Source: Algoriphagus marinus
GTDB taxonomy: Bacteria > Bacteroidota > Bacteroidia > Cytophagales > Cyclobacteriaceae
Direction: 5' to 3'
Length of the DNA stretch: 64,000 bases
Assembly: GCF_001936475.1 (NCBI RefSeq)
Contig: NZ_MSPQ01000005.1
Coordinates: 186,001 to 250,000 of the forward strand
A program made the translations under genes and the position numbers. The notes beneath the pieces were generated by a model. The model was not told the origin of the DNA. It was given only the letters and a program-made list of their open reading frames with translations, and made no database searches. This document shows, one piece after another, positions 46,801 through 56,678 of the stretch; the stretch's first letter is position 1; each line of letters begins with the position of its first letter.

Positions 46801-49351
46801 TGGTGGAGAACCTGATATCGACAGCTATTTCTGGACAATCACAGCAGAAGATGGAACCTTCCTTCAAAACAATTTTGGAGGGCCAGGAGAACAATTTCAG
46901 ACTTTGGAACAAATCTTTGCTAATCCTGGAACTTACACAGTGGAACTTCGAGTAGATCGATGTGGCGACCCGGAATATTTCAGAGCAAGTACCGAGATCT
47001 TGGTTGAAGCTCCTCCGACCTTGACTTTGCCAGATGCTGCGACACTTTGTGCTGAAAACCCTGTGACCCTTACTGCAATTGATGGGTATGATCCTGCAGA
47101 GGGACTCTATGTTTTTGAATGGACAAATGCTGCTGGAGAAGTCTTTGGTGACGAAAATTCTAATTCAATAACGGTTACCGAGGAAAGCATTTATACCGTA
47201 ACCGTAAGCTTTGCTTTGCCAGATGGGTTGTCTGAAGATGAGGCAGCATTATACGAAACTTGCCCTGCAACAGCAGAGATATTTGTTGGGCCTGCATTTG
47301 AGTTTGATTTGACCCAAACTGCAACTGAAGTATGTTACGAAGAAACCTCTGTTATTTTCGCCCCTAACACACCAATTACTGGTGAATGGTTTTATGAATT
47401 AAATGGTGATCCGACTCGAGTTTCTTTGGGAGAATTTTTTGAATTGGAGTTATTCGTGAATACCCTCCCTGGGTCAGGACAATACGAGATTATTTTTGTG
47501 ACTCAGGATCCTATCTTGGAAGGATGTACTGTTGAAAAAAGATTACCACTGCTTGTTAATGAACTTCCACTGTTAGTAGCTACACAAACTACTCCCGCTA
47601 CTGACTGTGCTACTCCAGATGGTTCATTTGAGATCACTATGCAAGCAAGTGCTTCTACTGTGACTGTCCAAGAAACGGGTGAAATTTTCAACAATGTGAA
47701 TCAGGGAGATGTGCTTTCTGTAACCAACCTGCTACCTGGAGTTCATACCATTGAAGCCTTAAATAGTACTGGCTGCAGCTATATCTCGACTGTAACGGTA
47801 GAAAATTCCAACCCTCCAAGTGGCTTTGAATATACAGTAATAGCTAGTGACGAGACCTGCAGTATTAACGGAGTTGAAAATGGAACACTTGTTATTCAGT
47901 TTACCAGTGGTACTCCTTCAGGAAGCTATCTAATCACACGACAAGGAGATGGTCAAACTTTCTCAGGAAGCTTCACTAATAGCAGTCAAATCACAGTGAA
48001 TGTCCCATATGGAGATTATTCAGTGGAAGTTTCTGATGCTGCAAATTGTGCTATTCCAGATCCCACGAATTATACTGTTGCTCAGAAATTCGAGGTTGTG
48101 TTTGCTGTTCCTACAGAACTTACTGCCTGTGAAAGCTTTACATTCTTACCAACATCTCCAGATAACCTGATTTATACAGTTACCAATTCAAGTGGCGCAA
48201 TTATCTCCCCTGACGCAAGTGGCGAATTCACAATCTCTCAAAGTGGAGTTTATATAGTAAGAGGTGAGGATCCTACAGGTGTTGATTGTCCGCGTGAAGA
48301 ATCAATTACTGCCACGATCACACAGCCTATAGTTTTTGATGTGCCTCCTCCAATTGTTGATTGCCAGGCAGGAATTCGGTATGAGGTTGTCCTAATAAAT
48401 GCTGATCCAGCCGATGTTGTATTCCTTTGGAGAGACGCTAACAGAATAATTGTTGGAAGATCTCAAACTTTTGTTCCAAATCTTGCCGGAACCTATTCAG
48501 TAGAAGTTCAGCCAAGAAATGGAGGTCTCTGTCCTACGAATGAATTTTATTTTGACGCTGAAGTACTTACAGAGAATCTTGAAGTTGCGCTTGATATAGT
48601 GCCATTCTGTGTAGATCAAACCAGTACCACAATTACTATTGATGCAAACTTATCTTTGGTTCAAAATATCGAGTGGTATAGTGTCCAAGGCGGAACAAGA
48701 ACTCGCATTCCAGCATTCGACGATTTGCCAATCATAGAAGTAAGTCAAGAGGGGATTTACGAAGTACTATTGAGAAGTGCTGCCGGATGTGATATTGGCA
48801 GAGCCAGTGGTTCGGTCGCGAAATCAATAATTATACCTCCCGTTGTACCACAAAATATTACCATATGTGCTATAGAAGGAGTCACCGAATCAATAGACCC
48901 AGGAGTTTATGACAATTATTCTTGGAAATTAAATGGTGACGAAGTTTCAACATCAGCGATTTTCACCCCTACCCTACCTGGGATATATGAATTGACCGTA
49001 TCAGATAATTTGGGCTGTTTCTATGTGGAAAATTTCGAAGTCATTGAAGATTGTGCGTTGAAAATCTCATTTCCAAATGGAGTAGTGCTCAACGATCCCA
49101 ATCGAAATTTCATTCTTTACGCAAATGAATACATTGATAATGTAGAAGTCTATATTTTCAATCGCTGGGGTGAATTGATATTCTATTGTGAGCATCAAAA
49201 CCTTGAGCCTGGACAGCCATTTTGCCCTTGGGACGGTCAAGTTGGAGGAAAATTTGTTCCAAACGGAACATATGCGGTAAAGGTGAAGTTTACCAGTCAA
49301 GATCAAAACTTAACACAATCTCTAATCAAAGCGATTACCATTATTCAATAG
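43832..49351 (+). CDS. Giant T9SS type-B sorted surface protein (CHU_C C-terminus)
   Basis: 1839 residues from the ATG at 43832, chosen over the in-frame ATG at 43754 because it begins with a signal peptide (SLIFTFFVIQFSAYSQ). Residues about 20-420 and 620-950 read as two propeller-like domains (DPDGNKLFYIFYISPGGQLL, GNKLFRVPSDDLSGEPEEIP). Many PKD/Ig-like repeats follow with the recurring CxxxxxVTLTA theme, and the end carries the CHU_C sorting domain (KISFPNGVVLNDPNRNF, VYIFNRWGELIFYC, FVPNGTYAVKVKF). It is exported through T9SS and anchored on the cell surface, probably as an adhesin. Its stop is one base before yaaA. Confidence 0.92.
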   Translation: MKSNLNSISFPYIFPLSLIFTFFVIQFSAYSQGFNDNEWIFGYCGTSAENNYLSFGKGGTPTVQTLPSTVLIGKNNNAIAIDPITGQPLFLTNGELVYDYSSNPLQGSAPGLDGDITGRQKVATGFLEYDPDGNKLFYIFYISPGGQLLYSLVDMNAAGQATGNERPLGEVTQKDIAIGTAQGSLLVVKSPSSPSYLITIENNTIISRRLDGTAGSFTTTDTQNIGFTPQAIIFDEASQRLILIHGSDDSDIAVIDFDTSTGTFVTREFIANSNGIEPFGGAEFSPDGAFIYYSRGNKLFRVPSDDLSGEPEEIPLPDNLHAVYDIKVGPDGNLYYIYEEVDGGPQLIGRVTNPNEPDLAEINLEEDPFNGIDFCGTVFPTFAPNADITPTVNFTWAPDMPCANNPIQLTSEITPENYRPVSFEWEFNPPLTDSDGNPLPADFGQEHFLIPGDAAQGQSISVSLTVTFADGESETVSRDITLTENNLEANFTPQDTTLCEGQCVDIAALLEAQSTAGEQGGEAPPSGGDNYEYFWSNFRDEGWGTRTENTVCLPGLYWALVREPGSSCYAYAEIRVQIWDLPDQTNNIWYFGDGAGLDFNPDPNDENAPTPRPIANRHPQNIPAGTTTISDQTGQVLFFTDGNSVWDLNGNLMENGDNIGGDNGSSQGALAVPVPQEETLFYLFTTQVSANGTNEVKFSLVDIKAENQTGVGNVVTKDNFLFSPSTEHTAALDAGDTTWVMFHELGNNTFRAYPVTTNGIGPPVLSSVGSNHGFNSGVGAMKFNSDGDQLAVTISEGGCNKLEIFDFDQSTGELTEYARIDLGCNGEVYGMEFSEDGDRILVSYQNGGPGIEEFIIKSTADEDDPDATACPTCFGTASTRPQIEACILSTRNQISGTSSLNIGALQIGPNGQIYAAVVGDNRIGQINVGTGCTSQSTFTQDGVEPMPGTSNLGLPSFVQNSGSSIPEPSLAAPPRICLDPDNPSGALFEGGGEPDIDSYFWTITAEDGTFLQNNFGGPGEQFQTLEQIFANPGTYTVELRVDRCGDPEYFRASTEILVEAPPTLTLPDAATLCAENPVTLTAIDGYDPAEGLYVFEWTNAAGEVFGDENSNSITVTEESIYTVTVSFALPDGLSEDEAALYETCPATAEIFVGPAFEFDLTQTATEVCYEETSVIFAPNTPITGEWFYELNGDPTRVSLGEFFELELFVNTLPGSGQYEIIFVTQDPILEGCTVEKRLPLLVNELPLLVATQTTPATDCATPDGSFEITMQASASTVTVQETGEIFNNVNQGDVLSVTNLLPGVHTIEALNSTGCSYISTVTVENSNPPSGFEYTVIASDETCSINGVENGTLVIQFTSGTPSGSYLITRQGDGQTFSGSFTNSSQITVNVPYGDYSVEVSDAANCAIPDPTNYTVAQKFEVVFAVPTELTACESFTFLPTSPDNLIYTVTNSSGAIISPDASGEFTISQSGVYIVRGEDPTGVDCPREESITATITQPIVFDVPPPIVDCQAGIRYEVVLINADPADVVFLWRDANRIIVGRSQTFVPNLAGTYSVEVQPRNGGLCPTNEFYFDAEVLTENLEVALDIVPFCVDQTSTTITIDANLSLVQNIEWYSVQGGTRTRIPAFDDLPIIEVSQEGIYEVLLRSAAGCDIGRASGSVAKSIIIPPVVPQNITICAIEGVTESIDPGVYDNYSWKLNGDEVSTSAIFTPTLPGIYELTVSDNLGCFYVENFEVIEDCALKISFPNGVVLNDPNRNFILYANEYIDNVEVYIFNRWGELIFYCEHQNLEPGQPFCPWDGQVGGKFVPNGTYAVKVKFTSQDQNLTQSLIKAITIIQ

Positions 49352-49352
49352 T

Positions 49353-50105
49353 ATGCTTATCTTAATTTCACCAGCCAAAACGCTGGATTACAATAATCCT
49401 ATTATACAAGAACACACATTACCTGACTTTCAGACTGAGACAAAGAATTTGATCAATGTCCTGAAGAAAAAAACTGCATCAGAAATCGGAAAGTTGATGG
49501 GTATTTCTGAGAACTTGGCAGTACTTAATGAAGAGCGGTTCAAGACATTCCAAAAGGAATTCAATTTCGAAAATTCCAAGCAGGCTTTGCTCGCATTCAA
49601 AGGTGACGTATATACTAAAATAGATGTAGACCAATACAATAAAGATGATTTTGAATTTGCGCAGCAACATTTGAGAATTCTATCAGGACTATATGGTTTA
49701 CTAAAGCCTTTAGATTTGATTCAACCCTATCGATTGGAAATGGGCACTAGGCTTGAAAATAAAAAAGGAAAAAGTCTGTATGAGTTTTGGGACAAAAAAA
49801 TCGCAAAGGCGATCAATACTGCGGCTGGAGATAGCCCGATTGTAAATCTTGCTTCCCAAGAATATTTCAAATCAGTCGATTTGAAAACTGTAAAAAACCC
49901 AATCATTACCATTCACTTCAAAGAATTCAAAAATGACGCTTATCAGGTTGTTGGTTTTTTTGCAAAACAGGCAAGAGGAATGATGACTAATTATGCGATC
50001 AAAAACAGAATCACCAATCCAAATGAGTTGAAATTATTTAACTTGGAGGGATATGAGTTTTCAGATGTTTTAAGCACACAATTGAAGTGGACTTTTGTTC
50101 GTTAA
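49353..50105 (+). CDS. yaaA: YaaA-family peroxide-stress protein (UPF0246/DUF328)
   Basis: 250 residues, cytoplasmic. It opens with the family signature MLILISPAKTLDYNNP and contains ILSGLYGLLKPLDLIQPYRL (near 108), NLASQEYFKSVD and FAKQARGMMTNYAIKNRI, with an FKEFKNDAY block. In E. coli YaaA lowers free iron and limits DNA damage under hydrogen peroxide. It begins two bases after the giant adhesin stop, so it is likely co-transcribed although functionally unrelated. Confidence 0.93.
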   Translation: MLILISPAKTLDYNNPIIQEHTLPDFQTETKNLINVLKKKTASEIGKLMGISENLAVLNEERFKTFQKEFNFENSKQALLAFKGDVYTKIDVDQYNKDDFEFAQQHLRILSGLYGLLKPLDLIQPYRLEMGTRLENKKGKSLYEFWDKKIAKAINTAAGDSPIVNLASQEYFKSVDLKTVKNPIITIHFKEFKNDAYQVVGFFAKQARGMMTNYAIKNRITNPNELKLFNLEGYEFSDVLSTQLKWTFVR

Positions 50106-50211
50106 TCCTTCAGAAACATTTTTTTTAGCGTAACAAAAGGTATTCAACTTTCCCGGATATATAAAAAAATGTAGTTTAGCATCTTGAAAATGAGTATTTT
50201 ATTAATCCATT

Positions 50212-53200
50212 TTGAAAAAAACAACTCCAATAGTATTTGTGTGTGTTTGCCTTTTTGCTTGGTTTGCCCAAGCTGAGGTAGAACTTAAGTCACCTATTGT
50301 TTTTTTTGAAAGATTAATCTCATCAATACCTTTAAATCAAGCCATAATAGATCCTGAATTATCAGGACCTGAAAAATTATGTAATGTTGTAGGAAGTGTT
50401 AGGGGTACCTTTTCAGGAGGTGGAAATCCGGATACCGATGTCTATAAATGGACTATTCTTGCTCCAAACGGACAAGTTTTGTTTACCCGGCCTCCAGGCG
50501 CTTTTGAGAGTATTGAATATACATTTGAACAGATAGGGGTACATAAAGTCTTACTGGAAGTATCAAGAGGGGGGATTTTAGTTGGAAACTTTTCAAAGAA
50601 TGTAGATATTATCAAAGGGGCTACAATTACCCTTTTAAACTCTTATCAGATTTGTTCCGGCCAATCCCTAAGTATCAAAGCTATTGCAGAATCAAGTTCA
50701 GATTTTTCAAATTATTCGTTTGAATGGACTGACGAATCCGGTGTAATTATCGGAAACTCAAATGAGTTGATCGTTAATACGCCAGGTAAATACAATGTGG
50801 AATTTTATGTTTTGGATGGTCAATCTAACCCTCAGTGCCAAACGAATTTAACAACAACAGTGACTCAACTTGATCTAGTTACTATTGTCAAAAGTTCTGA
50901 CACAGTCTGTAAGGATGGATCGATCAACTTCAAAACAGATCCGCTTACTGTTGGCCAGTGGATACTATCAGTTCCGGGTGAACCAAATCCTGTATTTCTT
51001 AGTAAATCGAGTCAGATTACATTATTCCCGAATATTAATCTTTTGAAATTTGGGCAATATGAACTTAAGGTACTTATCGAGAACCCCGATAACCCTGCTT
51101 GTTCTCCTGAGGCAACAACAACTTTCATTTATAACGTAGAACCGTTTGTCGAAATAATAGATGCTATAGGAGCGAGCGGTTGTTTTGTAGCAGATGGATC
51201 CCTAGAGCTTGTTGCTTTAACAGATATAGATCAACTAATTGTCGAAGAATTAGGATTATCTTTTGGTCCATTTAGTGTTGGTGATCCAATCAATATTCCA
51301 AACCTGGAATCTGGAGCTTACACTCTTTTGGCTTTCCTAGATGGATGTCGTAACTCATTTGGAACAGTAGTACCTCTCTTGACTCCTCCCGCAAATCTTG
51401 AGTTTGCAGTTGAAAATGTAACTGGTGAATCTTGTACAGAAACCGGAAAAATAGGCGGTTCATTTGAAATAAGTTTACTAAACGGGATAACTGAGGGATC
51501 TTTTAGGATAATAACCGAACGTGGAGATGAAATCATTAAAGACGCTTTGCCAAATGAAAACCCTTTTAAAATCAATCTTGGAGGCGGAAAGTACTTTTTC
51601 GAGATTTTGGATAAGGACAGCTGTAATCTTCCAAGAAAAGAGTTAATTGAAATTCCCTCGAAATCACAAACTAATTTTTTTATTCCTGAGAACTTAGTGA
51701 TCTGTCAATCCTATGATTTAATACCTGATACTTCCCAGGATTTAGTATTTACACTAACAGATCCAGTTGGAAATATTACTTCAAAAGCTAAAGGCGAGCC
51801 ATTTAACATCACTGAAGAAGGAGAATATATTTTGGTAGGATCCTTGCCAAACCAAGATGAGTTGTGTCCTTCCCTGAGAAAAATAGTCATTACAACCACA
51901 GACCCAATTTCATTTGACCCAATATTGAAAAGTGAGGATTGTGTCATAGGAAACAGAATTTATACTGCTGAAATTTATGGGACAGATTCGACATCGGTAA
52001 ATTATTTTTGGAGAAATGAATTAGGAGAGACTATTGGTACTGGTAAAGACCTTTTTCTGTCACCAAACTCAATAGGTATTTTTTCATTGGAAGTTCAGCC
52101 TAAGAGCAGTGAGCTATGCCCTATTTCTCCAAAAGAATTTGAAGTAAAAGAGCCTATTCTTTTTGTGGAGGCAACAATAGCCTCAACCAAACTTTGTGAG
52201 TTTGGTCCCGAAGCTATTATTGAATTAAGTACCACATCGCCAGATGCAGTAAAATTTATTGAGTGGAGAAGATTTGATGAGCTAGGGGAAATCGTGGACT
52301 TACCAGAGTTCAATAATCAATTTGTTTTTAATACTAGGATTGGTGGCACTTATGAGGCAACTCTTTTCAGCGAAATCAAACCAGGAATTAATTCGAGTTG
52401 TGAACTCGCTCGAATCAATTTCACATTGGACTTAACTCCTGAAAAGGTATTCTTTGAGATCCCTACAAATCTTTCAATCTGTGAGACTTATGAATTCACT
52501 CCAATCACTACTGAAAATTTACTTTTTGAAATAACAAAACCTAATGGTGAAATCCTGGAGCTAAATTCAGGGGAACCGATCACAATAGATCAAAATGGTA
52601 TTTATAGCTTTTTTGCATATAACCCTGATTTAGGGACACCACTTTGCCCTGAAGTTAAAAACATGGAAGTAGTGGTAAATCAAAAAATTCAGTTTTCTCC
52701 AGAATTACTTTCAGAAGATTGCAATGGTGAAAAAATTTATATCGCTGATATTGGAGGAGTAGATCCTGCTTTGGCATTATTCACCTGGTTTGATGAAAGT
52801 GGGAATATTATTGGGACAAACCAGTTATTAACTCTTAACACATTTGGGGATTTTTCATTGGATGTCCAGCCAAGTGGAAGTATTCCATGTGATCAAGAAC
52901 CAGTTAGCTTTTTTGTTGAGCCTCCCTTGCTTAGTGTTCCAGTTAGCTTGACTTCTGAGCCACTCTGTCCAGATGCCTCCTCTACTTCCATCACAGCTAC
53001 TTCAGAATTTGATTTAGTCAATGAGATTCAATGGTGGTTTACAGCTACAAATGGTCAGCAAAATCAATTAATTCAAGAGACCAATAAAGAGTCTATTTTA
53101 GTTTTCAATGAAGGCACTTATGAAGTGAGAATTTTAAATGAAAATGGTTGCCTTCTAGGTTTTGACAGAGTTCTAATCATGAGGAGTATGGATGCAATCC

Positions 53201-53715
53201 GGCCTACAGTAGAAGAAAGCTATAAAGTTTGCCCACGGTATGAAATTGGGCCAGTTATTAATCCAGGTGTGTTTTCAGGCTACGAATGGTATTTTGAAGA
53301 CCAACTAGTTTCTACAGACCCAACATACAAACCGATATTACCAGGGAAATATGAACTAATCGTATTCAGTAATGAAGGATGCGCCTATAACGCTTTATTT
53401 GAAACTGAAGAGGAGTGTGAATTACGTGTAAGTTATCCTAATGCGGTTCAGCCGGGCAATCCTGATAAAGAATTCCTTATTTACACCAATTATTTAATTG
53501 ATGAAATGAAGGTCTCTATCTTTAATAAGTGGGGAGAAATTATTTTTTACTGTGAAAAGAAAGACTTGATTTCTGAGGAATCTACTTGTTTTTGGGATGT
53601 GACTTATGACGGAAAAGCAATTCCAAACGGCACTTATGCGATTCGGATTGATTTAAAAAATATAGAGAAAGGCCTGTCCAAAACTCAAATAGGATCCATC
53701 TTGATCGTGAAGTAA
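50212..53715 (+). CDS. T9SS type-B sorted surface protein 2 (TTG start)
   Basis: 1167 residues. The only plausible start is a TTG at 50212: an in-frame TAA lies two codons upstream, and the first codons encode a signal peptide (KKTTPIVFVCVCLFAWFAQA). After DPELSGPEKLCNVVG comes a chain of Ig/PKD-type repeats with Cys pairs and the CHU_C end (LRVSYPNAVQPGNPDKEF, KVSIFNKWGEIIFYCEKKD, AIPNGTYAIRIDL). It is paralogous to the third gene at 53830 and to the C-terminal half of the first. It is exported and anchored by T9SS; function probably adhesion. Confidence 0.9.
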   Translation: MKKTTPIVFVCVCLFAWFAQAEVELKSPIVFFERLISSIPLNQAIIDPELSGPEKLCNVVGSVRGTFSGGGNPDTDVYKWTILAPNGQVLFTRPPGAFESIEYTFEQIGVHKVLLEVSRGGILVGNFSKNVDIIKGATITLLNSYQICSGQSLSIKAIAESSSDFSNYSFEWTDESGVIIGNSNELIVNTPGKYNVEFYVLDGQSNPQCQTNLTTTVTQLDLVTIVKSSDTVCKDGSINFKTDPLTVGQWILSVPGEPNPVFLSKSSQITLFPNINLLKFGQYELKVLIENPDNPACSPEATTTFIYNVEPFVEIIDAIGASGCFVADGSLELVALTDIDQLIVEELGLSFGPFSVGDPINIPNLESGAYTLLAFLDGCRNSFGTVVPLLTPPANLEFAVENVTGESCTETGKIGGSFEISLLNGITEGSFRIITERGDEIIKDALPNENPFKINLGGGKYFFEILDKDSCNLPRKELIEIPSKSQTNFFIPENLVICQSYDLIPDTSQDLVFTLTDPVGNITSKAKGEPFNITEEGEYILVGSLPNQDELCPSLRKIVITTTDPISFDPILKSEDCVIGNRIYTAEIYGTDSTSVNYFWRNELGETIGTGKDLFLSPNSIGIFSLEVQPKSSELCPISPKEFEVKEPILFVEATIASTKLCEFGPEAIIELSTTSPDAVKFIEWRRFDELGEIVDLPEFNNQFVFNTRIGGTYEATLFSEIKPGINSSCELARINFTLDLTPEKVFFEIPTNLSICETYEFTPITTENLLFEITKPNGEILELNSGEPITIDQNGIYSFFAYNPDLGTPLCPEVKNMEVVVNQKIQFSPELLSEDCNGEKIYIADIGGVDPALALFTWFDESGNIIGTNQLLTLNTFGDFSLDVQPSGSIPCDQEPVSFFVEPPLLSVPVSLTSEPLCPDASSTSITATSEFDLVNEIQWWFTATNGQQNQLIQETNKESILVFNEGTYEVRILNENGCLLGFDRVLIMRSMDAIRPTVEESYKVCPRYEIGPVINPGVFSGYEWYFEDQLVSTDPTYKPILPGKYELIVFSNEGCAYNALFETEEECELRVSYPNAVQPGNPDKEFLIYTNYLIDEMKVSIFNKWGEIIFYCEKKDLISEESTCFWDVTYDGKAIPNGTYAIRIDLKNIEKGLSKTQIGSILIVK

Positions 53716-53776
53716 GCCAAAGGGTCTTTAAGTACTTTTTTTGGAACATTTTTTGAAACCTTTGAAAGATAGCCTG

Positions 53777-53804
53777 TTGAAACACCTTTCATTGACTACT
53801 TTTG
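53777..53804 (+). promoter_or_regulatory. Bacteroidota-type promoter upstream of the third surface-protein gene
   Basis: TTG at 53777-53779 and TACTTTTG at 53797-53804 are separated by 17 bases, fitting the TTG-N17-23-TAnnTTTG consensus. Transcription should start about 8 bp further, leaving a short leader before the TTG start codon at 53830. Confidence 0.6.
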
Positions 53805-53829
53805 TAACATCTCCCGAAATAAAAAGTAT

Positions 53830-56565
53830 TTGCCTGTAAAAGACCAATTCCTCTACAGGAAGATTGGGTTTATACTGATTCTGATTTGTATTTCACTTTC
53901 CTCCTATGCCTTAAAGGAAAGATTTGAATACCCTGATCTAATCTCACTCAAATCTTCCTCAAATACCGTAAATCCAGAATTGGTCGGTCCTGAAAACCTA
54001 TGTATTGTTTTTGGTGGAGTAATAGGAACTTACAGCGGAGGTGGTGATCCTGGCGACGTGTATAGCTGGCTCGTTATAGGGCCAAATGGAGAAGAGATTT
54101 TTAACCGATCAGGTGGTTCCCAATTTGAAACCATAAAGGTTTCTTTCAATGAGGTAGGCATTTATAATATTTCCTTAAATGTACGCAGAGGTACTTTGGA
54201 TATATATACCAGTAGCCTACAAGTAAAAGTCCAAAAAGGCCCTGAATTAGCTCTTTTACCAGATTACTTGCTTTGCGGTGAGACGCCTGTTAAACTAACT
54301 GCAATTGATCCTGAGACCTCGAATCTATCGAGCTATTCTTTCATCTGGAAAGATCAAAATGGAAATATTGTTGGAAATGAAAATGATTTGATTGCATTTA
54401 CTGAGGGATTTTACATAGTGGAATTATTCCTTCGAAACAGCGACGGAAGTCAGGATTGCCTAATCACTGGCTCTAGCTTCGTTGGTCCCCCACTTGATTT
54501 TAAAATCCAACAATCAGCAGTGCAGATTTGCGAGGGAAGTTCGATTCAATTTGAAACAGATACACCACTCTCAGGAGAATGGTTTATCCGCAAATCGGGC
54601 ACTTCCCAAAAAACAAGTTTAGGTTCAGCGTTTAACATTTCAATAAATGCATCCACACTCCCAAGCCTAGGAGTCTATGAGGTTATTTTCAGTTCCTTCG
54701 ATCCAAACTTGCCTGAATGTCGATCGGAAAGAAAAGTAGCATTTGAATTGAAAGAAGCTCCTAAAATTCAAATTAACCTTCTGGAAAAACCTGACGACTG
54801 TGGAAATCCAAATGGAAATTTTACCGTGCAGGCAGCCTCTCCTTTGGACTCGCTAGTGGTAGAAGAATTAGGATTTGTTTCTGGAAATATTTCTGCTGGA
54901 CAAACTTTAAATTTTGATAACCTTAAGCCACAAATCTATACCATCCGTTCCTATGCTAATGGGTGTGAATTAACCAACCTTTTCATTTTGGAGGCAAAAG
55001 ATCCTCCGACTAGCGCTAACCCTCCCACTATTATACAGACAGAGTACGATTTTTTCCCAGAAAGTTGTACTGAAAATGGAATAGTTGCCGGTCAATTAAA
55101 AATTCAATTTCCTCAAGGCAATGTAATTGGTTATTACCGAATAATGGCTCTTGGAGTAGGAAGCATACTTACCGGGAAAATCGAAGATCAAGATTCTTTG
55201 GCAGTTGATCTGAATGGAGGAGACTATTTACTTGAATTGACTATCGATGGCTGCACATATCCTATTGAAGAATTCAGAATTGAAAAAAAACCACAAGTCG
55301 AATTTACTGTTCCAACTTCAATCAATATTTGTGAATTTTTTGATTTTGTACCGGAAACCAATCAAAATCTCAGCTTCACTTTAACCTTCCCTGACGGCAC
55401 CTCGAAGACGACAGATGCTCAGAATCCTTTCCAACTCACCGAAGCTGGAAATTATTCGCTTGTGGGAATATCTAAAGATCCTTCTACTGGACTTTGTCCC
55501 AAAATTCAAACTTTCTCAGCAACCCTATCTCAATCAATTGTATTCGAACCTGTCTTGAAGGAAGAAGATTGTTTTGGTAACAAGATCTATGAAGCCAAAA
55601 TCGAAGGTGTAGATCCTGATCAGACAAGTATCAGATGGCTAAATGAATCAGGTGAAATCGTTGGAAGAAGTACCGTTTTATTTCCAACTGCATTTGGGGA
55701 CTATTCTCTGATCGTACAGCCTCTTGGAAGTGGGTTTTGTCCAGTTTCTCCAATTCCATTTGAGATCACAGCCCCAATCTTATCAGTCCCGATGGATTTA
55801 GAAGCTAATAAAATCTGTCCGGAACCAGGGTTTTCAACTATTAAACTGAGTACAAATGAAGCAGAGGTAGTACTTACAGAATGGATTTATTTTGATTTAG
55901 TCAACAATCGAAAGGATCTAACTGAATTTGCTGGATTATTTGAAATCACAGTTTCAGAAGTAGGCACTTATGAAGCTGTAGCATATAATAGGCTTGGTTG
56001 TGAGATAGGAAGAAATTTGATTTTAGTAGAAGAATCAACTTTGCTTACACCTCCCAACCTCGAAGATCGTTATGGTATTTGTTCTAAAGAAAACACAGTT
56101 CCTCCGCTTGACCCAGGTGATTTTGCAGCATACAGTTGGTACTTTGAACAGGAATTAGTCTCGGAAAAAAGACTTTTCAAACCCTCCGAAGTGGGCGAAT
56201 ACACCTTGGTCGTAACGACAATTGATGGATGCGAGTTTGCAGTTAGCTTCACGACATTTGATGCATGTGATTTCGATGTCATTTTTCCAACTGCTATGGT
56301 TTTAGATGACCCTTCGAGAGATTTTAGAGTACTGGTAAGCGAAGGAGTAACTGAAGCAGACCTTTATATTATAAATAGACAGGGAGCCTTGATCCATTTT
56401 CAAACCGTAAATGAAATCGCCGCAGAGGTTCCAATTTTGATATGGGATGGGAAAACAGGTGGAAAATCAATTCCTTCTGGGACATATGTTGTAGTTCTAA
56501 TGCTTAGAAATCCCATTTATGGTTTTGAAGAAAAAATCACCAGTTCGCTATTAGTAATAGATTGA
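53830..56565 (+). CDS. T9SS type-B sorted surface protein 3 (TTG start)
   Basis: 911 residues. As in the neighbour, the start is a TTG (53830) placed after a promoter at 53777-53804, with no ATG before the signal region (FILILICISLSSYAL). The mature part begins NPELVGPENLCIVFGG, nearly the same as in the previous gene, continues with PKD/Ig-like repeats and ends with a divergent CHU_C-type region (DVIFPTAMVLDDPSRDF, SIPSGTYVVVLML). It is the most degenerate of the three in the sorting domain (IINRQGALIHF in place of IFNKWGEIIFY), so its sorting may be less efficient. Gene order and similarity indicate tandem duplication. Confidence 0.88.
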   Translation: MPVKDQFLYRKIGFILILICISLSSYALKERFEYPDLISLKSSSNTVNPELVGPENLCIVFGGVIGTYSGGGDPGDVYSWLVIGPNGEEIFNRSGGSQFETIKVSFNEVGIYNISLNVRRGTLDIYTSSLQVKVQKGPELALLPDYLLCGETPVKLTAIDPETSNLSSYSFIWKDQNGNIVGNENDLIAFTEGFYIVELFLRNSDGSQDCLITGSSFVGPPLDFKIQQSAVQICEGSSIQFETDTPLSGEWFIRKSGTSQKTSLGSAFNISINASTLPSLGVYEVIFSSFDPNLPECRSERKVAFELKEAPKIQINLLEKPDDCGNPNGNFTVQAASPLDSLVVEELGFVSGNISAGQTLNFDNLKPQIYTIRSYANGCELTNLFILEAKDPPTSANPPTIIQTEYDFFPESCTENGIVAGQLKIQFPQGNVIGYYRIMALGVGSILTGKIEDQDSLAVDLNGGDYLLELTIDGCTYPIEEFRIEKKPQVEFTVPTSINICEFFDFVPETNQNLSFTLTFPDGTSKTTDAQNPFQLTEAGNYSLVGISKDPSTGLCPKIQTFSATLSQSIVFEPVLKEEDCFGNKIYEAKIEGVDPDQTSIRWLNESGEIVGRSTVLFPTAFGDYSLIVQPLGSGFCPVSPIPFEITAPILSVPMDLEANKICPEPGFSTIKLSTNEAEVVLTEWIYFDLVNNRKDLTEFAGLFEITVSEVGTYEAVAYNRLGCEIGRNLILVEESTLLTPPNLEDRYGICSKENTVPPLDPGDFAAYSWYFEQELVSEKRLFKPSEVGEYTLVVTTIDGCEFAVSFTTFDACDFDVIFPTAMVLDDPSRDFRVLVSEGVTEADLYIINRQGALIHFQTVNEIAAEVPILIWDGKTGGKSIPSGTYVVVLMLRNPIYGFEEKITSSLLVID

Positions 56566-56678
56566 TATACCCAAAAGGCCAATATTTTTTATGAGGGGGA
56601 AAGTTGAATGCAATATTTTTCCTATTTTGAACCGTTTCAATCGTTTGTATTCATTAACCCAAACCCAAACCCTTACCT

